Shown here piece after piece: positions 52,841-61,716 of a stretch of 64,000 nucleotides of DNA. A program made the translations under genes and the position numbers. The DNA lies in the NCBI GenBank assembly GCA_026692905.1, contig JAPLNL010000011.1, positions 1 through 64,000 on the forward strand, given 5' to 3'. Position 1 is the stretch's first letter, and each line of letters opens with the position of its first letter. This DNA is from Planctomycetota bacterium. GTDB taxonomy: Bacteria; Planctomycetota; Planctomycetia; Pirellulales; Pirellulaceae. Below the pieces are notes generated by a model. That model saw nothing but the letters and a program-made list of their open reading frames with translations. It was not told the origin of the DNA and ran no database searches.

Positions 52841-54372
52841 AAAGTCTCCTCGCTGTCGTTTTCGTACTTGGGTGCGCAAGCTGGCTTTGTTCGAATGCCC
52901 AAGCTCAAGAGAAGCCAAAAGTTCGCGTTGGTTCCAAGAGTTTTACCGAATCGGTCATCCTGGGTGATCTGCTGTACCACTTGGGGAACCAAGCGGGGGC
53001 AGACATGGAACATCTTTCGGAACTAGGTGGCACGCAAGTCCTATGGAAGGCCCTGGTCAAAGGAGACATCGACGCCTACGTCGACTACACGGGTACGATC
53101 CAGGAACTGCTATCGAAGCTCGTTGAGCCTGGAGTCGAGGTGCGAACGGAAGCGGACATGCGAGCCGCTATGGACAAGCTGGATATTGTCATGACGGATC
53201 GAGTAGGTTTCAATAATACGTACGCGCTGGGTATGCGAGACGCTATCGCTGAAAAGCTCGGCATTACCAAGATCAGCGATCTGCGAGGCCATCCCGAGTT
53301 AAAGTTCGGGATTAGCGATGAGTTTATGGAGCGAAACGACTGCTGGCGACAGTTGCCAGCCAAGTATCGGTTGCCCCATAAAGACGTTCGAACCATGGAC
53401 CACAATTTGGCTTACCGAGGCCTCGCACACAACTCGATCCAAGTGACCGACTTGTATACGACCGACGCAGAGATCGAGTTTTACAAATTGCGAGTATTAG
53501 AAGACGACAAAGGATTCTTCCCAACTTACTACTCGGTCATTCTCATGCGAAAGGATTTGGCGAAACGAGCTCCCAAGGTTGCTGAGGCCTATTTAAAGCT
53601 TGAGAATGCGATCGATTCTAAGGCGATGACGGGAATGACGGCCAAGGTGAGGCTGGATCGGCTATTGGAGGCAAATGTGGCGGCCGAATTTTTGAACGAA
53701 AAGATGAACCTATCGATACCGTACCAAGGAATTGGCCCGCTGGCCGAATGGAAGCGGTTCCTTGGGCGATTTACCAAGACGACATTGGAACACCTTTTTC
53801 TTGTTGCTGTTTCGCTGACCCTGGCGATTGCGACCGCCATTCCGCTTGGTATTTTGTCTGCAAGAAATGAAGCATTTGGTCAGACGATTTTGGCTGTGGT
53901 CGGCGTTATCCAGACATTGCCCTCCATGGCGATTTTGGTTTTCATGATTCCGTTGTTTGGCCTGGGTGCTTATCCAGCGATCGCCGCTTTGTTTTTTTAT
54001 AGCTTGCTACCGATCGTGCGAAACACATACGCCGGCTTAACACAAATACCCAAGGCAACGATCGAATCCGCCGACGTGTTGGGGCTGGGGCGGCGAGCAC
54101 GATTGAGATTGGTTGAGCTGCCCTTGGCCTTGCCCTCGATCTTGTCGGGCGTGAAGACGGCGGCCGTGATCAATGTCGGAACGGCAACCATCGGCGCGTT
54201 TATTGGTGCGGGTGGCTATGGCGCACCGATTTTGACAGGCATCCGTTTGTCGAGCATCCCGCTCATCTTGCAAGGGGCGGTACCTGCGGCTTTGTTGGCA
54301 CTGATTGTGCAATATGGCTTTTCGATCGTAGAACGCCGCTTCGTATCGCCGGGACTTCAGAGCCGGTTGTAA
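52837..54372 (+). CDS. Osmoprotectant ABC transporter, fused binding protein and permease
   Basis: A 511-residue fusion. After a signal peptide (VVFVLGCASWLCSNAQAQ) the OpuC/ProX-type substrate-binding domain runs to about residue 295 (RVGSKSFTESVILGDLL, YVDYTGTIQELL, FGISDEFMERNDCWRQLP, VTDLYTTDAEIEFYKL). The permease domain follows with several membrane segments (LFLVAVSLTLAIATAIPLGI) and the coupling loop IESADVLGLGRRARLRLVELP. In most bacteria these are separate genes. Together with the ATPase it makes a complete importer for compatible solutes such as glycine betaine. Confidence 0.9.
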   Translation: MKSLLAVVFVLGCASWLCSNAQAQEKPKVRVGSKSFTESVILGDLLYHLGNQAGADMEHLSELGGTQVLWKALVKGDIDAYVDYTGTIQELLSKLVEPGVEVRTEADMRAAMDKLDIVMTDRVGFNNTYALGMRDAIAEKLGITKISDLRGHPELKFGISDEFMERNDCWRQLPAKYRLPHKDVRTMDHNLAYRGLAHNSIQVTDLYTTDAEIEFYKLRVLEDDKGFFPTYYSVILMRKDLAKRAPKVAEAYLKLENAIDSKAMTGMTAKVRLDRLLEANVAAEFLNEKMNLSIPYQGIGPLAEWKRFLGRFTKTTLEHLFLVAVSLTLAIATAIPLGILSARNEAFGQTILAVVGVIQTLPSMAILVFMIPLFGLGAYPAIAALFFYSLLPIVRNTYAGLTQIPKATIESADVLGLGRRARLRLVELPLALPSILSGVKTAAVINVGTATIGAFIGAGGYGAPILTGIRLSSIPLILQGAVPAALLALIVQYGFSIVERRFVSPGLQSRL

Positions 54373-54380
54373 TTAAGGTG

Positions 54381-54403
54381 GGTCACTCTTGCCGAGAGTG
54401 ACC
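54381..54403 (+). terminator. Hairpin after the osmoprotectant operon
   Basis: GGTCACTCT and AGAGTGACC form a perfect nine-base stem around TTGCC-type loop bases, 9 bases past the stop codon. There is no T-run, so it is a stabilising or factor-dependent end at best. Confidence 0.45.
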
Positions 54404-54559
54404 TTGCGCTAAGAACCCTGGCGGCGGCCAAGCGACATCGCGATGACATGTTCAGCATTAGCTGAAAGCCGAACTATCCACAGGCCAAGCCTGCCGGATT
54501 TAGACGAAGGGAATTCAATGTACAATGGGAATACGTACTGACCCAATGTCTCCAACTGT

Positions 54560-55198
54560 TTGAGTGAGTCCACCATCAAAAGCTACTGGCGACTCCTAGT
54601 CGACGCATTGATCATCGTCTTAACGTTGATTGGTGGGTACTTGGCAGTACAGTCTGGCCGACAACGGGCTTCGCTTTCCTCGCAAGTTGCTCGCATTGAA
54701 AAGCGTATCGGCACGCTCCCCATTTCCGACCCAAGGCTGGTCCACATTCAAGCCCTGGAAACGGAGAATCCCTTAGAGTTCAAATGGAGAGTTTATTTGC
54801 CTGCCAACTTCAAAATGACACAAGTCGTACACTCGGATTCGTCTGCTTCCACTCGGGGCAGAATGCACCTCTCAGATCCGAAAGAGTTGATTGCTAAAGT
54901 CCAATTTCGAGAAAACAACGGACGGATTGAATGTTATAGCGATTTTGGGCCAGCTTTCTCAGTGATGGAGTTTCCGCAGTCAATGCATGCCGCTGTGCTT
55001 CGTGAAAAAGTGGATCAACTGCAAATTGAGCAGTTGGGGAAAAATGGACTTGTGACGTTTGAGCCCGACGAGGAGTTTACGATCCTGCGTATCACGGTAC
55101 CCATCGAATTGCAGGAATCGATGAAGTCGAGATTCGATAATCTCCAGCAAGGAAGTGAAAGCGATGAAACAGGACTTGGCATTGCAAAGATGTTTTAG
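54560..55198 (+). CDS. Membrane-anchored hypothetical protein
   Basis: A 212-residue protein not recognised. One membrane segment near the N-terminus (LLVDALIIVLTLIGGYLAV), then an extracytoplasmic domain with charged and beta-like stretches (FKWRVYLPANFKMTQVV, FTILRITVPIELQ). The start is TTG. The CACCCTCCC repeat lies directly after its stop. Confidence 0.55.
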   Translation: MSESTIKSYWRLLVDALIIVLTLIGGYLAVQSGRQRASLSSQVARIEKRIGTLPISDPRLVHIQALETENPLEFKWRVYLPANFKMTQVVHSDSSASTRGRMHLSDPKELIAKVQFRENNGRIECYSDFGPAFSVMEFPQSMHAAVLREKVDQLQIEQLGKNGLVTFEPDEEFTILRITVPIELQESMKSRFDNLQQGSESDETGLGIAKMF

Positions 55199-55202
55199 GC
55201 GG

Positions 55203-55285
55203 TGGGGTGAAGTGCCGACTGCAAATGCACAAGTCAGTTCACCCTCCCCGGGCCGAAGGCCCGACCCTCCCCGAGGGAGGGTGAC
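55203..55285. repeat. CACCCTCCC dispersed repeat, copy 3
   Basis: GGGGTGAAGTGCC ... TCAGTTCACCCTCCC, then CGGGCCGAAGGCCCG and CCTCCCCGAGGGAGG. It matches 42255-42337 almost exactly. Confidence 0.8.
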
Positions 55286-55295
55286 TTTGCCAATA

Positions 55296-57020
55296 CTATT
55301 TGCCGGAATCCGTTGTATCGCGGTAAGCAGCGTTGGCGAGCCGAGATAGCCGATCGACGACATCGTGCTCTTCAAAGAGCACAAACGAGTACTCGCGTGA
55401 GCTTACTATTTTGCGCTGCTGAAGCTCGCGTTGCGTGGCCTCGAGTTTCGCCAGAGCCGTACGCTTTTTGGGTTCAATTGCAATTTCGATCTGTTGCTTC
55501 AGATTTGCCATTTCCCTGTGCCAGGCAAGCTTCTTTCCCCGTTCTGGAATGCTTGCGATTTTCTGCGAGTGTGCTTCGGCCAAGATGCGTTGAGAGTCGA
55601 TGGCTCGATCGAGATAGCGTTCGGGTACGGAGCGCATTAAATGCAGTGCTCGCTCGATAGAATTCCTGCTCGCGGTCGGTTCAATCGCTTCGCTTTCTTG
55701 GTTTACCTTCAGAGGCAAATGCAAGGATGCGGAACTGGTCAAATAGATGGGAGGATCTATGCCAATCCAGGCCATAATGATGTCGTCAGTGAGCTCATCG
55801 TAAGTTCCTCCGCCAATACCGTGAACGAATAGGTCCGCCACAAAGCAACGCAAATACAGCGTTGTCATCAATGCCCTGGGGCGAATGCAAATACCGCGTT
55901 CAGCAATCTTCCCCCACGCCTCTGCGAGCTGCTCTTCGGCAAGAGGCACGATTGCTGAGACGGTGGCTTGGTCTGGTTGCGCATGATCGCACAGGAGCAT
56001 TTGATTGTCGGGTAGCGAACTGGCCCACATGCGTTTTCGCTCGACGACCGGTTGATTCTCTTGATAGATCCAGAAGGGCAATTCAATCGAGCTCTGATTG
56101 CGTAGCAATTCAAGAACGGGCTGACCCTGATTGCGAATGCGATGGCGCGCTCGATAGGCGTCGCGACAGCGGTTGTAGGAGCTCCACAGCGACTCCGCAT
56201 TACGAACACAATGCTGTAAGAAAAATCCTAACGCGGAATCGGAACACAAATACCCTAGCGGAACTTCGAGATTAAAAACGCCGTGGGACATCTCAAGTCG
56301 ATGCCGAAACTCCGAAAAGGCGTCGCCAATGTTCTTTTGCGATGCGATGCAATTCTTGAGGAGCTCTTGATGACGGTGTATTAACGGTTCGGCAAGTCCG
56401 CAGGATGTCGCGGACTGTTCGATGTTGGCCAGCGTCCTCTTCCATGACTCGGGATCGGCATAGCGAGTGAGCGTAGAGTGCCAGGGCATGCGAGGCTGCG
56501 ATTCACCGCGAATGGGCAGCGTTATGGATCGCTGAGCCAGTTCCGATTCAGTCCGGTGTGAAGCATTTATAGATCGAATCGGGTTTGGAGACTGGAGATA
56601 AGGGACTCGCAACGAGTCGGACCGAGCCACATCGTGATCGACGATCACTTGCATTCCAATGGAGTCGGTTTGTTTACCGATCTCCGACATCAAGAAGTTC
56701 TTGAACCAAACGCCGGGATGAAACAACTCGGGTTGATGGCCGCCGACAATCCAATGCTTTGCATTAAGATCGCTGACGGAAATAAAATCCGCCAGTGCGG
56801 GCGCGTAGCTCGACATGTAGGATTTCGAGGCTGTCAACGCTTGAGTTCGCGCGAGCGTTCTAAGCTCTCGAAACCAGACAGGGAGAGCACGATGCGACAG
56901 AATAACTTGATTTCTCTGAAGCAGTTGTTTCGAATCGCTTGCGGGTGGCCAGCAAAGAAAGCGATTGTTTTCTTTTGGAACTTTAAGCGATGGCCGATTT
57001 TGTGGCACCGAGTGCGACAC
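55296..57020 (-). CDS. Conserved hypothetical protein, distantly BshC-like
   Basis: A cytoplasmic protein of about 574 residues. WIVGGHQPELFHPGVWFKNF and VIVDHDVARSD are reminiscent of the nucleotide-binding-like start of BshC (bacillithiol ligase). FVADLFVHGIGGGTYDELTD near residue 410 and a C-terminal coiled coil (REMANLKQQIEIAIEPKKRT) complete the picture. No other bacillithiol gene is apparent except the glycosyltransferase next door, which is not BshA-like. All start codons are non-ATG: GTG 57020, just beyond the preceding gene's stop, is preferred; TTG 57071 and GTG 57008 are alternatives. Confidence 0.6.
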   Translation of the reverse strand: MSHSVPQNRPSLKVPKENNRFLCWPPASDSKQLLQRNQVILSHRALPVWFRELRTLARTQALTASKSYMSSYAPALADFISVSDLNAKHWIVGGHQPELFHPGVWFKNFLMSEIGKQTDSIGMQVIVDHDVARSDSLRVPYLQSPNPIRSINASHRTESELAQRSITLPIRGESQPRMPWHSTLTRYADPESWKRTLANIEQSATSCGLAEPLIHRHQELLKNCIASQKNIGDAFSEFRHRLEMSHGVFNLEVPLGYLCSDSALGFFLQHCVRNAESLWSSYNRCRDAYRARHRIRNQGQPVLELLRNQSSIELPFWIYQENQPVVERKRMWASSLPDNQMLLCDHAQPDQATVSAIVPLAEEQLAEAWGKIAERGICIRPRALMTTLYLRCFVADLFVHGIGGGTYDELTDDIIMAWIGIDPPIYLTSSASLHLPLKVNQESEAIEPTASRNSIERALHLMRSVPERYLDRAIDSQRILAEAHSQKIASIPERGKKLAWHREMANLKQQIEIAIEPKKRTALAKLEATQRELQQRKIVSSREYSFVLFEEHDVVDRLSRLANAAYRDTTDSGK

Positions 57021-57021
57021 C

Positions 57022-57789
57022 CTAAGTGCACTCCCCGCAGCACTGTGTGGTTTCACAAGGCGCGGTTTCAAAAGGCAAACGAAAACCTCGCTCGTGCATG
57101 GCTTGGATGCTTTGCTCGATCACTTGGTTGTAGTATGCCAATCGAACGCTGCCGTCGTCCAGAGCACCGCCAAAGGAGCGTTTTTCGTCCAAGTAGATGA
57201 GCGGCACTGGAACCTCGAGGATTCGCAATCCTAACATGGCCGCTTGTGCCCATAGCTCAAGCGGCATCGCGTAGCCATCGACGGTGATGTTGAGTTTCGC
57301 GATAGCTTCGGTCCTATATGCTTTGAAGCCACAAAATGTGTCCGTTAAATTCCATTGAAACAGGTCGTTGATGGATTTCGTGATCTGCTTGTTGATTTGG
57401 AGACGCTGAGCGGGTGGCACGCTATCGCCGTCATATTTCTTCAGATACCTAGAACCGGAGACGATATCCACATCTTTGCAAGCCGCAACAAATTCAGGGA
57501 TGCGTTTAGGCTGGTGCTGGCCATCGCAATCCAAAGTGACGATAACGTCGTATCCTTCATCAATGGCATACTGAAATGCAGTTCGAAGCGCGGCGCCGTA
57601 TCCGAGATTTTTCTCATGATGGAGGACCGTGATGTCCGTTCGATGATCGAGAAGTTCGCGGGTGCCATCGTTGGAGCCGTCGTTTACAGCCAAGACGTCG
57701 GAAGCGTACTTTAAGACTTCATCCAGAACGCCATTGACATACCCAACTTCGTTATAGACAGGGAGTGCAGCCAACCATCGGTTCGTCAT
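57022..57789 (-). CDS. Glycosyltransferase family 2
   Basis: A GT-A-fold transferase of 255 residues similar to dolichol-phosphate mannose or glucose synthases. The N-terminus is LAALPVYNEVGYVNGVLDEV; the nucleotide and metal motifs are VLAVNDGSNDGTRELL and VTLDCDGQHQPKRIPEF; SGSRYLKKYDGD follows. No membrane segments are present, so it would be peripheral. ATG 57789 gives the family-typical N-terminus; a further 46 in-frame codons upstream are not needed. The gene ends two bases before the preferred start of the BshC-like gene. Confidence 0.88.
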   Translation of the reverse strand: MTNRWLAALPVYNEVGYVNGVLDEVLKYASDVLAVNDGSNDGTRELLDHRTDITVLHHEKNLGYGAALRTAFQYAIDEGYDVIVTLDCDGQHQPKRIPEFVAACKDVDIVSGSRYLKKYDGDSVPPAQRLQINKQITKSINDLFQWNLTDTFCGFKAYRTEAIAKLNITVDGYAMPLELWAQAAMLGLRILEVPVPLIYLDEKRSFGGALDDGSVRLAYYNQVIEQSIQAMHERGFRLPFETAPCETTQCCGECT

Positions 57790-57927
57790 TATATTTTGTG
57801 CCCTGGACCGGGGGGTCTCAGCAAATTGCCTCGTAGAAAACACCATCAAGGGGCTACCCCAGCGGGCAGTTCCGAGCTCTGGCATTGTAGACCGAGGCAA
57901 GTCCAGGTCAACGGTTTTAGATTCCAA

Positions 57928-58083
57928 GCTGGAAAAACATGGGCCGAACGCAGCATGTAATGCTGCCTAGTTGAAGTTTTCGGGCCCTGGTTAGGATTGA
58001 AAATTCGTTTAACAGTCAGCCGCAGGCGTACTTCGAGCTGTGCCGCCTTCGGCTAACAGGTAAACAAATAAACAAATCCTTGA
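57928..58083. other. Spacer with a fragment of the CAGTCAGCCG repeat
   Basis: Around 58010-58060 lies GTTTAACAGTCAGCCGCAGGCGTAC, of which parts match the palindrome at 1288-1347. Nothing else is seen. Confidence 0.4.
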
Positions 58084-58440
58084 TTATGCGTTGGCGGTTT
58101 CCATGGCGGTATTGGACGAAACTTGTGGAGCTGCGTGGGTTGCCTCTCGCACGTACCCTAGATCTCGAATGACTTCGAGAATTTCGCTGCAGGTTGGGAA
58201 CATTCGACCATTTTTTCTCTTATAAGCATCCATGGCTTGCATGAACTGTACTTCGTCCCCTGAGTAATCGCGTTCGCATGTGGTGGGGTCGATTTGCCGA
58301 CGACGCTGGGTTTTGGTTCTCTTTTTCTCTTCCGCGATAATTGCTCGCACTTGGAGTTCAGACGCATCCATCGTTCGTCGTTTTTCAACTCGACGATCCA
58401 ATGTAACAATCTTTTCACCCGCAGTTTCCACTTTGGCCAT
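58084..58440 (-). CDS. Small planctomycete-type conserved protein
   Basis: A hypothetical protein of 118 residues. A basic, Lys/Arg-rich N-terminal half (IIAEEKKRTKTQRRRQI) is followed by the compact stretch CERDYSGDEVQFMQAMDAYK and RMFPTCSEILEVIRDLGYV, which I recall as recurring in planctomycete proteins of unknown role. No signal or membrane segment. It may be a DNA- or RNA-associated protein, but that is speculation from charge only. Confidence 0.65.
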   Translation of the reverse strand: MAKVETAGEKIVTLDRRVEKRRTMDASELQVRAIIAEEKKRTKTQRRRQIDPTTCERDYSGDEVQFMQAMDAYKRKNGRMFPTCSEILEVIRDLGYVREATHAAPQVSSNTAMETANA

Positions 58441-58810
58441 TCTAAACCTCGAAGTCTTTGTGATGCGTCTTATCGAACTCTCCGACAGATATCTCCCGCC
58501 CAGATAACTTTACGCCAACGTTGCACTCAAGACGAAAAAGTTTACTCAATCGCGACATTTTCCCAACTCGAACGCTCGACCGGGCCGTTTGTGCGGGTTG
58601 AAGGGAGGGATGAGAAATCTCGCACTGTCGCCAACGCGGTGCCGCCAACACCCGAGTAAAGCAAGGCAACCTAGGCTGAGTTTCAGGCTTATAACGAAAG
58701 CTCTGAGGATTCCGCGTCTAACGGCTCGATAAACCTTTTCGAGTAGTGCAACCCCGAGGTCAACCCGATTGACTTTGGTTGTCCCAAGAACTGTAAAGGA
58801 ATTTTCATTC
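58441..58810. other. Spacer between divergent genes
   Basis: 370 bases without a supported gene. The promoter of the next gene probably lies between 58660 and 58780. No repeat family of the window is present. Confidence 0.4.
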
Positions 58811-60094
58811 ATGCCAGCGCATGTCAAGCCGAAACAGAAACCCAAAAGCACGTCTCTTGCTCGAATGCTTGCTCACATCACTTTTGGTTTTGGGATCACC
58901 ACAGGTGCGACACTGTTTGCTCCTTCGGCTTTTGGCCAAGCTTGTGACAAATGTTCCGGAATGAGCGCGCCTAGCTGTGGTTGCGAATTGTCGAGCAGCA
59001 AGCACTCCGCGCCCAAGCACTCCGCGCCCAAGCACTCCGGGCCCAAGCCATGTTCCTGTGTTCGCAAGCCTTCCGTCGGTGAGTTGATCCTTGATCATTT
59101 TGATCGAGTCGGTGACCAAATCGAAGCTCGCGGAAAGCAGCGAGAAAAAGGGGCAACATCTGTCTACGATTCACCTCAAGGACCAAGATATGGATGCGAA
59201 TCCGTTCAAGGGACAACCTGTGGTTGCAAAGCTCCGAAAAGCCCAAGTTGTGGATGTGAAGTCTGTTCTCCTACAGACCACTTTCCTCGCACAAACCACG
59301 TTCAGAGCGTTCCTGCCCAGTTACCACCAATTCAATCTGCCTCGCTCAGCCCCAACGTTGGACCGACTGCCCCAGCGGCAAAAGGTGTATTGGTCGACAA
59401 ACAAAACAATGTCTCGGCCCACCCGATTGCAAAACAGCCTCTCGTGGGAAAACAGGATTTGAACACATCCGACCATGCCGTCGAGCATTCTGAACCCAAA
59501 GTTCAAAGAGTCCCGTTTGAAAATAGGACACTACCCGCCAATCCTATAAACCGCAACGCGGACATCGAAACTGGTAACAACACAACCACTCCTTCGATTA
59601 CCAATGTGTTGAAACCTGTCCCTTTGGATACTCCTCCAGCATGGACCCCCAATGCGATTCCTCCAAAAGCAACGACCACAGATCCAATCGATTCCGAACT
59701 GCCGGATGTTTTCGTCGATCCATTCAAAGACGACGTAAGCTCCAAGGGCAAAAACAAATCGTTGATTCAGCTGACAAGCGACCGGCAAATCTCAACCAAT
59801 ACGCTCAGGTCTGGACTATCAAACTATTCGGACGCAGATCCACAAGATTCGCTTACTATCGAACGGCCAGCCAAGCTAACACCGAAACAAAAGCGGTCAA
59901 CATCGCAAGAATCAGCCTCAGTAAGTTTGCAGTTCGAAGCTTCTGAGTCCACTTCGAACGCAGAAGCCAAGGTTGTGTCATCAAGTTATTTGCATAGTAC
60001 ACCGGCACCGGTTGTCGTGCGAAAAGCCTCCACACTCGACAAGCCGACCGGAGCTCCAACCGTCTCGAAAGTACGAGTTCCAACCAAACGTTAG
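58811..60094 (+). CDS. Secreted cysteine-rich, low-complexity protein
   Basis: A 427-residue exported protein of unknown function. A signal-type segment HITFGFGITTGATLFAPSAFG is followed by CDKCSGMSAPSCGCEL and CGCKAPKSPSCGCEVC, giving two Cys clusters. Between them lie three tandem copies of KHSAP/KHSGP, encoded by a perfect 15-base DNA repeat (about 58999-59045). The C-terminal 250 residues are Pro/Thr/Ser-rich and probably disordered. AAAGGA precedes ATG 58811. It is similar in composition to the Cys-rich start of the porin-like gene at 61717. Confidence 0.65.
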   Translation: MPAHVKPKQKPKSTSLARMLAHITFGFGITTGATLFAPSAFGQACDKCSGMSAPSCGCELSSSKHSAPKHSAPKHSGPKPCSCVRKPSVGELILDHFDRVGDQIEARGKQREKGATSVYDSPQGPRYGCESVQGTTCGCKAPKSPSCGCEVCSPTDHFPRTNHVQSVPAQLPPIQSASLSPNVGPTAPAAKGVLVDKQNNVSAHPIAKQPLVGKQDLNTSDHAVEHSEPKVQRVPFENRTLPANPINRNADIETGNNTTTPSITNVLKPVPLDTPPAWTPNAIPPKATTTDPIDSELPDVFVDPFKDDVSSKGKNKSLIQLTSDRQISTNTLRSGLSNYSDADPQDSLTIERPAKLTPKQKRSTSQESASVSLQFEASESTSNAEAKVVSSSYLHSTPAPVVVRKASTLDKPTGAPTVSKVRVPTKR

Positions 60095-60126
60095 TCACAA
60101 AAAAGTAAGAACAAGCCGGGCAGCGG

Positions 60127-60151
60127 ATTCACTAGCTTGCGCGTCGTGCTA
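60127..60151. repeat. Single arm of the TAGCACGACGCGC palindrome
   Basis: ATTCACTAGCTTGCGCGTC-GTGCTA without its partner, overlapping the end region of the iron alcohol dehydrogenase gene. Confidence 0.75.
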
Positions 60152-61336
60152 AGCCAACGCCGCCTGATACATCGCAAGAAAATCGGACTCAGTAACGGTT
60201 CTTGGGTTGAAAGTCGCTGTCCACTGTTTGGATGCGGACAGCGATAGTGCTTGAAGCAGTTCTTGAGTCTGATTGGCGTCCCCCCGCAAGTCCGCGGGCC
60301 ATTGCTTGAGCCCCTCAAGTTTTGTCGCCAAGCCCGCCTTTTGCATCCACTTTATAAAGATGGACGCTATTCGTTCCGAGCCTGTCAGGTTATCGGAAGC
60401 AATCTGGGCATCGGGCAAAAGCTTCGCAAGCTCTCGATACCGATCTTCTACGATTTGGGAATTGAATCGCACGACGTGCGGCATCATCAGGCCGACAGCT
60501 TGGCCATGCGTAACCCCCAGCATTGCAGTCAACGGATTTGCTAGCGAATGGGCGGCACCTAACATGGAAGCTTCGATGGCCATGCCGGCAAAACACGCGC
60601 CCAATTGCATACGGCCACGAGCGTCCACATCGCCTGGAGACTCAATCACCTGTGGAAAACCCAGTGAAAGCAATTGCCAAGCTTCGCGCGAGTAGCATTC
60701 TGACATCGGAGTTCGCTTGTTGCAAACAAAAGTCTCGAGCGCGTGCGTAATGGCGTCAATTCCCGTAAGCGCCGTAACTGAGGCGGGTTGGGTAGTCGTT
60801 AAGGCTGGATCGAGCAATGCGATTCGGCATGCAGCCCGAGAATCGCCGCATGCCATTTTCACATGGCTTTCTGCGTCACTGATCAAAGCAAACGACTGGG
60901 TTTCACTACCCGTACCGGAAGTGGTCGGCACTGCGATCATAGGAAGCATGGCTCTCGTCGCTTTCCCCACTCCCCAATAATCATGTATTCTGCCACCGCA
61001 AGAATAAACGAAATTGATCCCTTTGGCACAATCCATGCTGGAACCGCCCCCAATCCCAATCAGCAAATCCGGCTCAAAGTCTTTGGCGGCCAATACACCG
61101 CGCTCGACATGGCGATTGGTTGGGTTCTCTGACAAATCGTGAAACCCACGGACTTGAATTCCGGAGTCTAGCAGACTCTTTTCGCCGGCTCCGAAGAGCC
61201 CAGCACGGACAACTCCTGGGTCACTGACCACGAACGCTTTGGAACATCCCAACTCTTGAGCCAGCATTCCCAATTTTGCGACAGCCCCAGAGCCAAAGAT
61301 GATTCTGGGGCGAAGCTGGTAGTCAAAATCCTGCAT
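60149..61336 (-). CDS. Iron-containing alcohol dehydrogenase
   Basis: A 395-residue group III dehydrogenase that interconverts alcohols and aldehydes with NAD(P). The nucleotide site is GIGGGSSMDCAKGI and VPTTSGTGSETQSFALI; the iron-binding histidines lie in AHSLANPLTAMLGVTHGQAV, with Asp earlier in GIDAITHALETFV. It starts RPRIIFGSGAVAKLG, typical for the class. It has no operon partner. Confidence 0.92.
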   Translation of the reverse strand: MQDFDYQLRPRIIFGSGAVAKLGMLAQELGCSKAFVVSDPGVVRAGLFGAGEKSLLDSGIQVRGFHDLSENPTNRHVERGVLAAKDFEPDLLIGIGGGSSMDCAKGINFVYSCGGRIHDYWGVGKATRAMLPMIAVPTTSGTGSETQSFALISDAESHVKMACGDSRAACRIALLDPALTTTQPASVTALTGIDAITHALETFVCNKRTPMSECYSREAWQLLSLGFPQVIESPGDVDARGRMQLGACFAGMAIEASMLGAAHSLANPLTAMLGVTHGQAVGLMMPHVVRFNSQIVEDRYRELAKLLPDAQIASDNLTGSERIASIFIKWMQKAGLATKLEGLKQWPADLRGDANQTQELLQALSLSASKQWTATFNPRTVTESDFLAMYQAALA

Positions 61337-61716
61337 GAATTCCTGTTTTCGTCAATTTTGAGAGAGTTGGGCTCGTCTTGAACAGTATAGGCATGTTGGT
61401 AAGGCAAACGCAAATGCAACGTTTTGAACGCCTCCCGGCAATACCATTTACCCAGCCGGAACAGCTTACCAAGCGGAGCACTTCCGATTGTATTAGTCCT
61501 GCTGGCATGTGATCTTCGGATTAATTTTTGCTGGCAGCCACACCGATAAATCCCTTGACTAGCGTTCACGGATGGACGATCGGAATACTCTCAACCGGGG
61601 GGCAAGATGCTTCACCGTCTATCCGTGGGTGCTAAATAAAACGAATGGCCCTTGTGTTTTGGCCGTTTCAAACGCTTAAGCGTTCCACCCTTGTTCAGGA
61701 TAGGAGTTCCAGAACT
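61337..61716. other. Upstream region of the porin gene
   Basis: 380 bases with no supported gene. It should contain the porin promoter in the last 100 bases; a strong ribosome-binding site AGGAGTTCC lies at 61703-61711. Confidence 0.4.
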
